A program made the position numbers and the translations under genes. Below, in pieces: positions 8,581-16,049 of a stretch of DNA of 64,000 bases. The stretch covers positions 4,774,001-4,838,000 of the forward strand of contig NZ_LT607751.1 in NCBI RefSeq assembly GCF_900090305.1, written 5' to 3'. Source of the DNA: Micromonospora siamensis (GTDB lineage Bacteria; Actinomycetota; Actinomycetes; Mycobacteriales; Micromonosporaceae). The notes below the pieces were generated by a model, which saw nothing but the letters and a program-made list of their open reading frames with translations, searched no databases and was not told the DNA's origin. How positions within the stretch are numbered: position 1 is the first letter of the stretch; each line of letters starts with the position of its first letter.

Positions 8581-9534
8581 TCAGCGCAGGCCCGCCTCGC
8601 GGAGCAGCAGCTCGGTGAGGGCGTCCTGGTCCGTGCGTTCCGCGGGCAGTCCCCGCGAGGTGAACCAGTCGGCGACCACCCGGACGTCCCGGGCCAGGAA
8701 CTCCGGCCCCTGCGGATTGGCCACCACGTCCACCACCTGCGGCAGGTCGATCATGACCAGCCGCTCCCGGTGCACCAGGAGGTTGTACGGCGACAGGTCG
8801 CCGTGGGCGTACCCGGCCCGGGCCAGCACCACCAGGGCGTCGACCAGCTGCTCCCAGAGCGCGCGCAGCTCGCCGGGTCCGGGACGGAGCTGGGCCAGCC
8901 GGGGCGCCGCCTCACCCCGGTCGGGGTCGCCGACGAACTCCAGCATCAGCTCGGTGCCGAGCAGCTGCACCGGGTAGGGCACGGCGATGCTCCCGTACTC
9001 GGCGCCGATCTCCCAGAGCCGGCCGAGCGCGGCGAACTCCGCCGCGGCCCACTGACCGGCGATCATCTGCCGGCCGAAGTCGGTCCGCCCGGCCATCGCC
9101 CGGTTCTCCCGGGACCGGCGGACCCGCCGCCCCTCCAGGTAGCCCGCGTCCCGGTGGAAGAGCCGGTGCCGGGGGTCCCGGTAGCGTTTCACCGCCAGCA
9201 GGCAGGACCGGTCGGTCTCCGGCACCGCCCGGCGGAGCAGGTGGACGTCCGCCTCCTTGCCGGTCTTGAGGATGCCCAGCTCGGTGTCCCGGGCGGCCAG
9301 CTCGGTCACCAGCCACGTCGGATGTGGCTCCGGGCCGTGCACGGCCGCGTCCCAGGACGACCAGGGGTCGCCCAGCTCCGGGTCCGGTTCGAGGTGGTCG
9401 CCGTCGAGTTCGAGTTCGGTGGCGGACCGGACCGGCTCCGGCCGGCCGTGCCTCAGGAAGTGTGGTTCGTCGTCGTCGAAGCGGCTCTTGCCGCGGGTAC
9501 GGCGCTCGCGCGCCGCGAAGTCGTGTTCGCGCAC
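8581..9534 (-). CDS. RIO-family serine/threonine protein kinase
   Basis: About 317-aa RIO1-like atypical protein kinase. The glycine-poor nucleotide loop KTGKEADVHLL is followed by the ATP-binding lysine in LAVKRYR; the catalytic loop is YAHGDLSPYNLLV (HGDxxxxN) and the metal-binding motif is MIDLPQVVD. The N-terminal 60 residues are charged (REHDFAARERRTRGKSRFDDDE). Start is uncertain: GTG at 9534 gives the N-terminus usual in close relatives, while an in-frame GTG near 9615 would add 27 residues. Bacterial substrates of RIO kinases are largely unknown. It stands alone between a terminator and a HAD gene. Confidence 0.8.
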   Translation of the reverse strand: MREHDFAARERRTRGKSRFDDDEPHFLRHGRPEPVRSATELELDGDHLEPDPELGDPWSSWDAAVHGPEPHPTWLVTELAARDTELGILKTGKEADVHLLRRAVPETDRSCLLAVKRYRDPRHRLFHRDAGYLEGRRVRRSRENRAMAGRTDFGRQMIAGQWAAAEFAALGRLWEIGAEYGSIAVPYPVQLLGTELMLEFVGDPDRGEAAPRLAQLRPGPGELRALWEQLVDALVVLARAGYAHGDLSPYNLLVHRERLVMIDLPQVVDVVANPQGPEFLARDVRVVADWFTSRGLPAERTDQDALTELLLREAGLR

Positions 9535-9703
9535 GGTGTCGGTGATCCCTTGATCGAGGCTGGTGGAGGCAGGTGAAACGACCCTGCAAAGACGGCCATG
9601 ACCGACCTCCTTCACTCCTCGACCGGGCACCGCCCGGGGACGCGTACGCGCCGGCACCATGCTGGACCGCCGCGCCACCGCCGGCAACCGAATTACGGCG
9701 GCG

Positions 9704-10348
9704 TCAGCCGGCCAGCACCGTAGCGACGGCGGCGATCAGCCCGTCCGCCGTACGGGTCGGGGCGAACCGGTCGTCGGACCAGGCCCGGCCCCGGTGCAGC
9801 CACACGCTGGGCAGGCCGACCGCGGTGGCTCCCCCGATGTCGGCCTCCGGGCCGTCGCCCACCACCCAGGCGCCGCGAAGCGGCATCCGGGCCCGCTGGG
9901 CGGCCAGCGCGAAGATCCGCGGGTTGGGCTTGCTCACCCCGGCCTCCTCGGAGATCACCCAGTCGGCGACGTACCGGTCCAGGCCGGTCCGTCTGATCTT
10001 CGCGTCCTGCTGGCGTACCACCCCGTTGCTGACCACCACGGGCACCCAACCGGCGTCCCGCGCGATCCGCAGCGCGCAGGCCACCAGCGGGTCGAGCCGG
10101 CAGTGCTCGTCCACGCCGTCGTGCAGCTCCTCCACCAGGTCGATGGAGGGGATGCGCAGCGCGTACCGGTCGCGGATGGCGTCCGCCACGTCCCAGCGGT
10201 CGGTCAGGCCGTCCGCGTCGATCGAGACCAGCCAGTCCAGGTCGGCCGGGGGCGCGCCGATCCCGGCCAGGAAACGTTCCGCCCAGACGCGGAACGGCCC
10301 GTCCCGGTCGAGCAGGGTGTTGTCCAGGTCAAGCAGGAGCAGCGGCAC
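9704..10348 (-). CDS. HAD-superfamily hydrolase (phosphatase)
   Basis: 214-aa haloacid dehalogenase-like phosphatase. Motif I is LLDLDNTLLD (nucleophile and acid Asp near residue 7-9), motif II VVVSNGVV, motif III KPNPRIF, and motif IV VVGDGPEADIGGA. The cap between motifs I and II is helical, as in subclass I enzymes of the phosphoglycolate/pyrimidine-nucleotidase type. The substrate cannot be told from the sequence. It ends 63 bp before the nitrilase-like gene stop and is on the same strand, so it may be co-transcribed. Confidence 0.85.
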   Translation of the reverse strand: MPLLLLDLDNTLLDRDGPFRVWAERFLAGIGAPPADLDWLVSIDADGLTDRWDVADAIRDRYALRIPSIDLVEELHDGVDEHCRLDPLVACALRIARDAGWVPVVVSNGVVRQQDAKIRRTGLDRYVADWVISEEAGVSKPNPRIFALAAQRARMPLRGAWVVGDGPEADIGGATAVGLPSVWLHRGRAWSDDRFAPTRTADGLIAAVATVLAG

Positions 10349-10411
10349 CCGCGAAACCCTACGGGACCGCGCTGACCGCCGACAGGGCCTACCGTCCCAC
10401 CTCCGGGGCGG

Positions 10412-11302
10412 TCAGCCGGCCAGTTGCGTCCGGCCGGCGCCCGGTCCGGCGGGGCGGTCGGCGAGCATGGTGTGCGCGGTTCGGGTGTCGGCGAGCAGGG
10501 CCGGGTCGCAGGTGGCGACGAGCACGTCGGTGCCGGTGTCGGCGCCGCGGACCAGCGGGCGGCCCTGCGGGTCGTAGACGGCGGCTCCGCCGTTGAACCG
10601 CCACGGATCGGCGCCGTCCACGGCGTTGGCGAAGACGACGTACATGGTGTTGTCCAGGGCGCGGGCGGCGTAGTAGAGGTCGCGGCGGTGCGCGGAGCCG
10701 GCCAGGTAGCCGGACGGGCAGAGGTAGCCGTGCGCGCCGTCGGCCGCGGCGGCCCGGCCGTGCTCGGGAAAGCAGCCGTCATAGCAGATGCCCAGGCCGA
10801 GGCGCCAGCCGTCGACGACCAGGGTGGCGCCCCGGTCACCCGGGTCGAACAGGTCGCGCTCGTCGCCCCAGAGCTGCTGCTTGTGGTAGCCGGCACGGAC
10901 CGTGCCGGCCGGGTCGACGACCAGCGCGGCGATGGTCCGGCGCCGGTCGGGCAACCGGACGGCCGCGCCGACCACCACGGTCAGGCCGCCGGCCCGGGCG
11001 GCGGCGCGCAGCGGGTCGAGGCGGGGATCGTCCACCAGACCGGCCGCGTCGGCCAGCACGTCGGTCCCGGCCGGGTCGGCCGCCAGCGTCGGTGGGTGGT
11101 ACGCGGGCAGGAAGAGCTCCGGCAGCACGACCACCCGGGCACCGGCGTCGGTGGCCCGCCCGGCGAGCGCGCCGGCGGCGCGGGCGTTGCCGGCGACGTC
11201 CCCGGGGACCGGTTCGGCCTGCACGGCGGCGACGGCGAGCGGCACGGTCGGCAGCGGGGTGACGGGAGGCGGGGCGGAGGCGGCGGCCCGGGGTGAGGTC
11301 AC
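10412..11302 (-). CDS. Carbon-nitrogen hydrolase (nitrilase superfamily)
   Basis: 296-aa amidase of the nitrilase superfamily. The catalytic triad is visible: Glu in VVVLPELFLPAY, Lys in GYHKQQLW, and Cys in GLGICYDGCFPE; a second conserved Glu lies near the C-terminal half. Likely substrates are small amides or carbamoyl compounds, but the specific one is not evident. GTG at 11302 is preceded by a perfect TATGAT -10 hexamer (11309-11314) with only 6 nt between, so the mRNA is probably leaderless. Divergent from the tetR gene, which may control it. Confidence 0.85.
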   Translation of the reverse strand: MTSPRAAASAPPPVTPLPTVPLAVAAVQAEPVPGDVAGNARAAGALAGRATDAGARVVVLPELFLPAYHPPTLAADPAGTDVLADAAGLVDDPRLDPLRAAARAGGLTVVVGAAVRLPDRRRTIAALVVDPAGTVRAGYHKQQLWGDERDLFDPGDRGATLVVDGWRLGLGICYDGCFPEHGRAAAADGAHGYLCPSGYLAGSAHRRDLYYAARALDNTMYVVFANAVDGADPWRFNGGAAVYDPQGRPLVRGADTGTDVLVATCDPALLADTRTAHTMLADRPAGPGAGRTQLAG

Positions 11303-11359
11303 CGGCCGATCATAGGTCGTCCACCCCGACCGTAGTGATCATGAACGACGGGCCATCCC

Positions 11360-11404
11360 AAGCCGTACGTACGGTTTGCACGACGTCCGCCCACCTGCGA
11401 CGAT
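11360..11404 (+). promoter_or_regulatory. tetR promoter with overlapping palindromic operator
   Basis: A near-perfect 18-bp palindrome, AAGCCGTACGTACGGTTT (11360-11377; core CCGTACGTACGG is perfect), overlaps a TTGCAC -35 box (11376-11381). A 17-bp spacer leads to a GACGAT -10 box (11399-11404), and 6 nt later comes the GTG start of tetR (11411). This arrangement predicts a leaderless, self-repressed tetR transcript. The palindrome is about 60 bp from the divergent nitrilase start. Confidence 0.6.
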
Positions 11405-11410
11405 CGACCC

Positions 11411-11983
11411 GTGCCCAGAGTAAGTCAGGACCAGCTCGACGCGCGCCGGCAGGAGATCCTCGGTGCGGCGCGGGCCTGTTTCGCCCGGCACGGCTACGAG
11501 GGCGCCACCGTGCGCCGGCTGGAGGAGGCCACCGGGCTCTCCCGTGGCGCGATCTTCCACCACTTCCGGGACAAGGACTCGCTCTTCCTGGCCGTCGCCG
11601 AGGACGACGCGGCGGCCATGGTGGAGACGGTGGCCCGCAACGGTCTGGTGCAGGTCATGCGGGACCTGCTGGCCCGGGCCGTCTCCCCCGACACGACGGG
11701 CTGGCTGGGCAGCCAGCTCGAGGTGTCCCGCCGACTGCGCACCGACCCGGCCTTCGCCCGGCGCTGGGCGGAACGCTCCGCCGCCATCGCCGAGGCGACC
11801 CGGGACCGGCTGGTCCGCCAGCGCGAGGCCGGGGTGCTGCGCGAGGACGTACCCATCGACGTGCTGGCCCAGTTCCTGGAGCTGGCCTACGACGGCCTGG
11901 TGCTGCACCTGGCCATGGGTCGCCCGGCCGGCGACCTGGGTCCGGTGCTCGACCTGGTCGAGGAGGCCGTCCGCCGGCGCTGA
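11411..11983 (+). CDS. TetR/AcrR-family transcriptional regulator
   Basis: 190-aa TetR-type repressor. The N-terminal helix-turn-helix is clear: ILGAARACFARHGYEGATV, then EEATGLSRGAIFHHFRDKDSL. The remaining 130 residues form the ligand-binding helical domain with no recognisable ligand signature. GTG at 11411 is taken as a leaderless start because a good -10 box ends 6 nt upstream. The palindrome over its own -35 box suggests autorepression. The divergent nitrilase gene and, 105 bp downstream, the TIGR04222/DUF692 operon are candidate targets. Confidence 0.88.
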   Translation: MPRVSQDQLDARRQEILGAARACFARHGYEGATVRRLEEATGLSRGAIFHHFRDKDSLFLAVAEDDAAAMVETVARNGLVQVMRDLLARAVSPDTTGWLGSQLEVSRRLRTDPAFARRWAERSAAIAEATRDRLVRQREAGVLREDVPIDVLAQFLELAYDGLVLHLAMGRPAGDLGPVLDLVEEAVRRR

Positions 11984-12088
11984 CCGGCAGGTCTCGGCTC
12001 GGTAACTCGACGCCCGGCCCGGTCCCCGGCTGGCGTGCCCCCTCCACAATGGTGGCGCGTTCCCCCTCGCGCGACAGGAGCCAGAACC

Positions 12089-13018
12089 ATGTCGATCCTC
12101 GCCGCACCGGGCGACACCTGGGGCGTCGCCGGCCCCGTCTTCCTCCGGCTCTATCTGCTGGCCGCGGCGGTACTGCTGGTCGGCACGCTGGTGCACCGAC
12201 GCCGCGCCCTCGAGGGCGACCCGAACGGCGCGTACCCCCCGCTCGGCCCGCAGCAGGTCGCCTACCTCAACGGCGGCGAGCAGCTGGCGATCTGGACCGC
12301 GCTGGGCGGCCTGCGCGGCGGCGGGTCGGTGGGCGTCCGGCCCGATCGGCGGCTCACCACCGGCGGCCCGCCCCCGGCCGGCGCCACCCCGCTCGACCAG
12401 GCGATCCAGCACGCCGCGTCCCGGCACCTGCACAGCCGGGAGCTGCGCCGCGACGAATGGGTCGACCGGGCGCTGGAGCAGCTGCGGACCGGGCTGGAGC
12501 AGCGCGGACTGGCCGTGTCGCCGCAGCGCCGGGTGGCGCTGCGGCGCGGCCCGATGCTGCTCTTCGCGCTGGTGCTGCTCGGCGGATTCCGGGTCTTCGC
12601 CGGGCTGTCCAACGACCGCCCGGTGGGCTACCTGGTGCTCACCCTGCTGCCGCTGATCGTGGCCACCCTCCTGCTCAACCGGGTCCCCTGGCGGACCCGC
12701 GCCGCCCAGCACGCGCTGCGTGAGCTGCGCCGCCGGCACACCTACCTGGCGCCCTCGGCCGCCCCGGCGTACGCCACCTACGGCGCCTCCGACGCGGCGA
12801 TGGGGGTGGCGCTGTTCGGCACCGCCACGCTCTGGGCGATGGACCCGGGCTTCGCCGAGCAGGCGGAGATCCAGCGCCAGGCGATCGCCGCATCCGGCGG
12901 CGGGTACACCTCCACCGGCTCGTCGGGTAGCTCCTGCGGCGGCGGTTCCTCGTGCGGTGGGGGCAGCTCCTGCGGCGGTGGGGGCGGCTGCGGCGGTGGC
13001 GGCGGGTGCGGGGGGTGA
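12089..13018 (+). CDS. TIGR04222-type membrane protein with periodic Cys/Gly tail, putative MNIO substrate
   Basis: 309-aa protein with about three TM segments (near residues 13-35, 155-175 and 185-205), a cytosolic helical region rich in Arg, and a C-terminal low-complexity tail. The tail holds all five cysteines of the protein at 283, 289, 295, 301 and 307, exactly six residues apart, separated by GGGSS or GGGGG, and ends CGG. It matches the TIGR04222 class of actinobacterial membrane proteins with Gly/Cys-rich ends. ATG at 12089 has a CAGGAG site 5-10 nt upstream. Its last codon overlaps the DUF692 gene (GTGA). The tail is inferred to be the substrate of that enzyme; this is not proven. 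Confidence 0.85.
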   Translation: MSILAAPGDTWGVAGPVFLRLYLLAAAVLLVGTLVHRRRALEGDPNGAYPPLGPQQVAYLNGGEQLAIWTALGGLRGGGSVGVRPDRRLTTGGPPPAGATPLDQAIQHAASRHLHSRELRRDEWVDRALEQLRTGLEQRGLAVSPQRRVALRRGPMLLFALVLLGGFRVFAGLSNDRPVGYLVLTLLPLIVATLLLNRVPWRTRAAQHALRELRRRHTYLAPSAAPAYATYGASDAAMGVALFGTATLWAMDPGFAEQAEIQRQAIAASGGGYTSTGSSGSSCGGGSSCGGGSSCGGGGGCGGGGGCGG

Positions 13019-13833
13019 CCGCACCGGCGGGCGTGGGCATCGGCTGGCGGCCGGAGATCGCCGGCTTCGTCACCGGGCTGCCCGGGGTGCGGTTCGTCGA
13101 GGTGGTGGCCGAGGCGCTGACCGCCGACGGCCCGCTGCCGGACGGTCTCGCCGAGCTGCGCGGGCGGGGCGTCACCGTCGTACCCCACGGGGTACGGCTC
13201 TCCCTCGGCGGCGCGGAACCGGTCGACCCGGCTCGCGTCGCCCACCTCGCCCGGGTCGCGACCCTGGTCGACGCGCCCCTGGTCAGCGAGCACATCGCCT
13301 TCGTCCGGGCGGGCGGGCTGGAGGCCGGCCACCTGCTGCCGCTGCCCCGCAGCCGGGAGGCCGTGGCGGCGGTGGTGGCGAACGTCCGCCGGGCCCGGGC
13401 CGAGCTGCCCGTGCCGATCGCGCTGGAGCCGATCGCCGCGCTCTTCGACTGGCCCGACGACGAGCTGGACGAGGCCGACTTCCTCACCGAGATCCTGGCC
13501 GCCACCGACGCCTCGCTGCTGCTCGACGTGGCCAACGTGTACGCCAACGCCCGCAACCGGGGCGACGACCCGCTGGCCCTGCTCGACCGGCTGCCGCTGG
13601 AACGGATCGCGTACGTGCACGTGGCGGGCGGCGCCGAGCAGGGCGGCTACTACCACGACACGCACACCGATCCGGTCCCCGCCGAGGTGCTCGAGCTGGT
13701 CCGGGAGCTGTGTTCGCGGCGACGGCCGCCGGCGCTGCTGCTGGAGCGCGACGGCCACTACCCGCCCGCGGCGGCGCTGCGCGCCGAGCTGGACGCCCTC
13801 GCCGCCGCCTCGGGACACCCGGTGATCACGTGA
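13015..13833 (+). CDS. DUF692 multinuclear non-heme iron oxidase (MNIO) family enzyme
   Basis: 272-aa TIM-barrel protein of the DUF692 family (relatives MbnB, TglH, BufB), which use two or three irons to modify peptide cysteines. Likely metal ligands are all present: H93 (SEHIAFV), E138 (LEPIAAL), D171 and N174 (LDVANVYANA), H202 (YVHVAGG), D215 and H217 (YHDTHTDP), E244 (LLERDGHYP). The LLPLPRS segment after H93 is also typical. GTG at 13015 overlaps the upstream stop by 4 bp. The modified residue and product are unknown; cysteine chemistry on the tail of the upstream protein is inferred from gene context. Confidence 0.9.
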   Translation: MTAPAGVGIGWRPEIAGFVTGLPGVRFVEVVAEALTADGPLPDGLAELRGRGVTVVPHGVRLSLGGAEPVDPARVAHLARVATLVDAPLVSEHIAFVRAGGLEAGHLLPLPRSREAVAAVVANVRRARAELPVPIALEPIAALFDWPDDELDEADFLTEILAATDASLLLDVANVYANARNRGDDPLALLDRLPLERIAYVHVAGGAEQGGYYHDTHTDPVPAEVLELVRELCSRRRPPALLLERDGHYPPAAALRAELDALAAASGHPVIT

Positions 13834-14279
13834 CCGGCTCCGACCTGGCCACCCGGCAGGCGGCGCTGGTCGCGGCGCTGGTGGCCGCCGGGCCGCTGCC
13901 GCCCGGCTTCGCCGCCGGCCCGGTGGACGCGGCCCGCCGGGCGCTGCTGCGCAAACGCGGCGGCGAGGTCGCCCGGCACTGGCCGCTGCTCGCCGCCGGC
14001 CTCGGCGCGGACTGGCCGGTCGTTTTCGCCGACTGGGCGGCGGGCCGCCCGGGCAACGGCGGGCTGCGCGACGGCTGGGACCTGGCCCGGGCGCTGCGCG
14101 ACCGGGTCGCCCTGCCGCCGGTGGCCGCCGAGGAGCTGGCGCTGCGCGAGGCGATGGTCCACTACGACGGGCGCCGGCCCCCAAGGGCGCGCCGGCTGCC
14201 GGCGGTGCGACGGGCCGGCGGCGCCGTCGCGGTGCAGCTCGCCGGTCGGGTACGCCTGCTCCGCCCGGCCCCGCGCTGA
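13830..14279 (+). CDS. MNIO partner protein (SCO6045-like)
   Basis: 149-aa Ala/Leu/Arg-rich helical protein. It starts GTG at 13830, overlapping the DUF692 stop by 4 bp, and contains RRALLRKRGGEVARHWPLLAAGLG and a Trp-rich FADWAAGRPGNGGLRDGW motif. Position and composition match the small partner proteins that follow DUF692 enzymes (MbnC, TglI and DUF2063-like roles: holding the substrate peptide). Sequence similarity to those partners is weak by eye, so the role is inferred mainly from the conserved three-gene order. The C-terminal 35 residues are very basic. Confidence 0.75.
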   Translation: MTGSDLATRQAALVAALVAAGPLPPGFAAGPVDAARRALLRKRGGEVARHWPLLAAGLGADWPVVFADWAAGRPGNGGLRDGWDLARALRDRVALPPVAAEELALREAMVHYDGRRPPRARRLPAVRRAGGAVAVQLAGRVRLLRPAPR

Positions 14280-14323
14280 CCCCGACCGTGGTGCCCCCCT
14301 ACAGGGTGCGGCAGGATCGGTCC

Positions 14324-15085
14324 ATGGATGTCGGACTCACCGACCGGGTGTACGTGCTCACCGGCGCCTCCCGCGGCCTCGGTTTCGCCACCGCCGAGCA
14401 GCTGGTCGCCGACGGCGCCCGGGTGGTGCTCTCCGCCCGTGCTCCGGAACGGGTGGCACAGGCGGTGGAGGCGCTCGGCGGCCCGCAGCACGCCATCGGC
14501 CTCACCGGCGACCTGACCGACCCGCAGACCCCGCAGCGACTGGTCGCCGCGGCCCGGGAACACTTCGGCCGCCTCGACGGCGCGCTGATCTCGGTGGGCG
14601 GACCACCCCGCGGCACCGCCGCGCAGGTCACCGACGAGCAGTGGCGGGAGTCCTTCGAGACCGTCTTCCTGGGCACCGTACGCGCCGCCCGCACCGTCGC
14701 CGCCGCGCTCACCGACGGAGGCGCGATCGGGCTGGTGCTCTCCACCTCGGCCCGCAGCCCGCTGGCCGGCCTGGGCATCTCCAACGGCCTGCGCCCCGGC
14801 CTGGCCGGGGTGGCCAAGGACATCGCCGACGAGTACGGCCCCCGCGGCGTACGGGTGGTCGGGCTGCTCCCCGGCCGGATCCTGACCGACCGCAACCGGG
14901 AGCTCTTCGCCGCCTCCGGCGACCCCGAGCGGGCCCGGGCCGCGGCGGAGGCCGAGATCCCGCTGGGCCGGGTGGGCGAGCCGGCCGAGTTCGGCAAGGT
15001 GGCCGCCTTCGTCCTCTCCCCCGCCGCCAGCTACCTGACCGGGCTCACCCTGCCGGTCGACGGCGGCGCGCTCCGCGGCCTGTGA
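14324..15085 (+). CDS. Short-chain dehydrogenase/reductase, atypical active site
   Basis: 253-aa SDR with an N-terminal nucleotide motif TGASRGLG, a GLTGDLTD segment (NADP/NAD adenine pocket) and the C-terminal YLTGLTLPVDGGALRG typical of FabG-like enzymes. After the conserved Ser (VLSTSARSP) the stretch reads LGISNGLRPGLAG, so the usual YxxxK Tyr/Lys pair is replaced by an SN..R pattern seen in a divergent FabG-like branch. Substrate unknown. ATG at 14324 is chosen because it fits the family N-terminus; the frame upstream is short. 44 bp after the MNIO operon on the same strand; it may be a bystander. Confidence 0.82.
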   Translation: MDVGLTDRVYVLTGASRGLGFATAEQLVADGARVVLSARAPERVAQAVEALGGPQHAIGLTGDLTDPQTPQRLVAAAREHFGRLDGALISVGGPPRGTAAQVTDEQWRESFETVFLGTVRAARTVAAALTDGGAIGLVLSTSARSPLAGLGISNGLRPGLAGVAKDIADEYGPRGVRVVGLLPGRILTDRNRELFAASGDPERARAAAEAEIPLGRVGEPAEFGKVAAFVLSPAASYLTGLTLPVDGGALRGL

Positions 15086-15317
15086 GCGCGAGGAGTGAGC
15101 CGGGCCTGCGAGCCCCGCAACCGCGAACGAAGGCGGTCCAGTGAGCGCGAGGAGTGAGCCGGGCCTGCGAGCCCCGCAACCGCGAACGAAGGCGGTCCAG
15201 TGAGCGCGAGGAGTGAGCCGGGCCTGCGAGCCCCGCAGCCGCGAACGAAGGCGGTCCTGTGAGCGCGAGGAGTGAGCCGGGCCTGCGAGCCCCGCAGCCG
15301 CGAACGAAGGCGGTCCA
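15082..15317 (+). repeat. Tandem repeat, four 59-bp units
   Basis: Four nearly identical 59-bp units (starts 15082, 15141, 15200, 15259), each beginning GTGAGCGCGAGGAGTGAGCC and ending before the next GTG. Differences are limited to a few bases (CAACCGCG/CAGCCGCG, TCCA/TCCT). The first unit begins at the stop codon of the SDR gene and the last ends exactly at the GTG start of mug. Because 59 is not a multiple of three, the units cannot encode a repeated peptide. A related single copy lies between gap and pgk (54170-54221). Confidence 0.95.
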
Positions 15318-16037
15318 GTGACCGCGGGCGGTCGGGACCGTCCGGGGTCGGGGCGCGCCGGGCGCGGGCCGGCCCGCCGGACGCCGGGGCGGGGCCGCGA
15401 CTCCGCCGGCAATCGGCCGGAGCAGCCGGGACGCGCCCCGGACCAGGCTGAGCCCGGGCCGGATCCGGCGCGGGAGTCCCTCCTGGGGCGCCATCCCCGG
15501 CCCACCCGGGAGGAACTGGCCGCCGCGGCCGACCGGACCCTGCCCGACGTCATCGCGCCCGGGCTGGACGTGCTCTTCGTGGGGATCAATCCGGGGCTCT
15601 GGTCGGCGGCGACCGGCTGGCACTTCGCCCGGCCGGGCAACCGCTTCTGGCCGGCCCTGCACCGGGGTGGCTTCACACCCCGCCAACTGCACCCCAGTGA
15701 GCAGGACGACCTGCCCGGCTACGGGCTGGGCATCACCAACATGGTGGCCCGGGCGAGCGCCAGGGCCGACGAGCTGACCGCGGCCGAACTGCTGGCGGGG
15801 GCCGAGCTCCTCACCGACAAGGTGCGGCGGTACGGGCCCCGCTGGGTGGCCGTGGTGGGGGTGACGGCGTACCGGATCGGGTTCGCCCGACCGAAGGCCG
15901 GCTTCGGTCCGCAGCCGGAGCCGCTGGGCGGGGCCCGTCTCTGGGTGCTGCCCAACCCGAGCGGCCTGAACGCCCACTTCACCCCGGTGACGTTGGGGGC
16001 GGCGTTCGCCGAGCTGCACGCCGCGACGGGCCGCTGA
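15318..16037 (+). CDS. mug: G/U mismatch-specific DNA glycosylase (Mug/TDG family)
   Basis: 239-aa uracil-DNA glycosylase of the Mug family, removing uracil or thymine from mismatches with G. The active-site motif VGINPGLWSA contains the catalytic Asn, and the second motif is LPNPSGLNAHF, which inserts into the helix. The first 55 residues are Gly/Pro/Arg-rich and probably disordered, so the true start could be later; GTG at 15318 follows the 59-bp repeat array directly. The next gene starts 12 bp after its stop. Confidence 0.88.
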   Translation: MTAGGRDRPGSGRAGRGPARRTPGRGRDSAGNRPEQPGRAPDQAEPGPDPARESLLGRHPRPTREELAAAADRTLPDVIAPGLDVLFVGINPGLWSAATGWHFARPGNRFWPALHRGGFTPRQLHPSEQDDLPGYGLGITNMVARASARADELTAAELLAGAELLTDKVRRYGPRWVAVVGVTAYRIGFARPKAGFGPQPEPLGGARLWVLPNPSGLNAHFTPVTLGAAFAELHAATGR

Positions 16038-16049
16038 GCGCCGCAGCCC

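Noticed and set aside
15082..15317. 59-bp array considered as a CRISPR array
   Set aside because: Units are contiguous with no unique spacers and there are no cas genes.
14162..15676. Minus-strand frame reading through the 59-bp repeats
   Set aside because: The repeated peptide changes frame at each unit (59 is not a multiple of three) and the true genes are on the plus strand.
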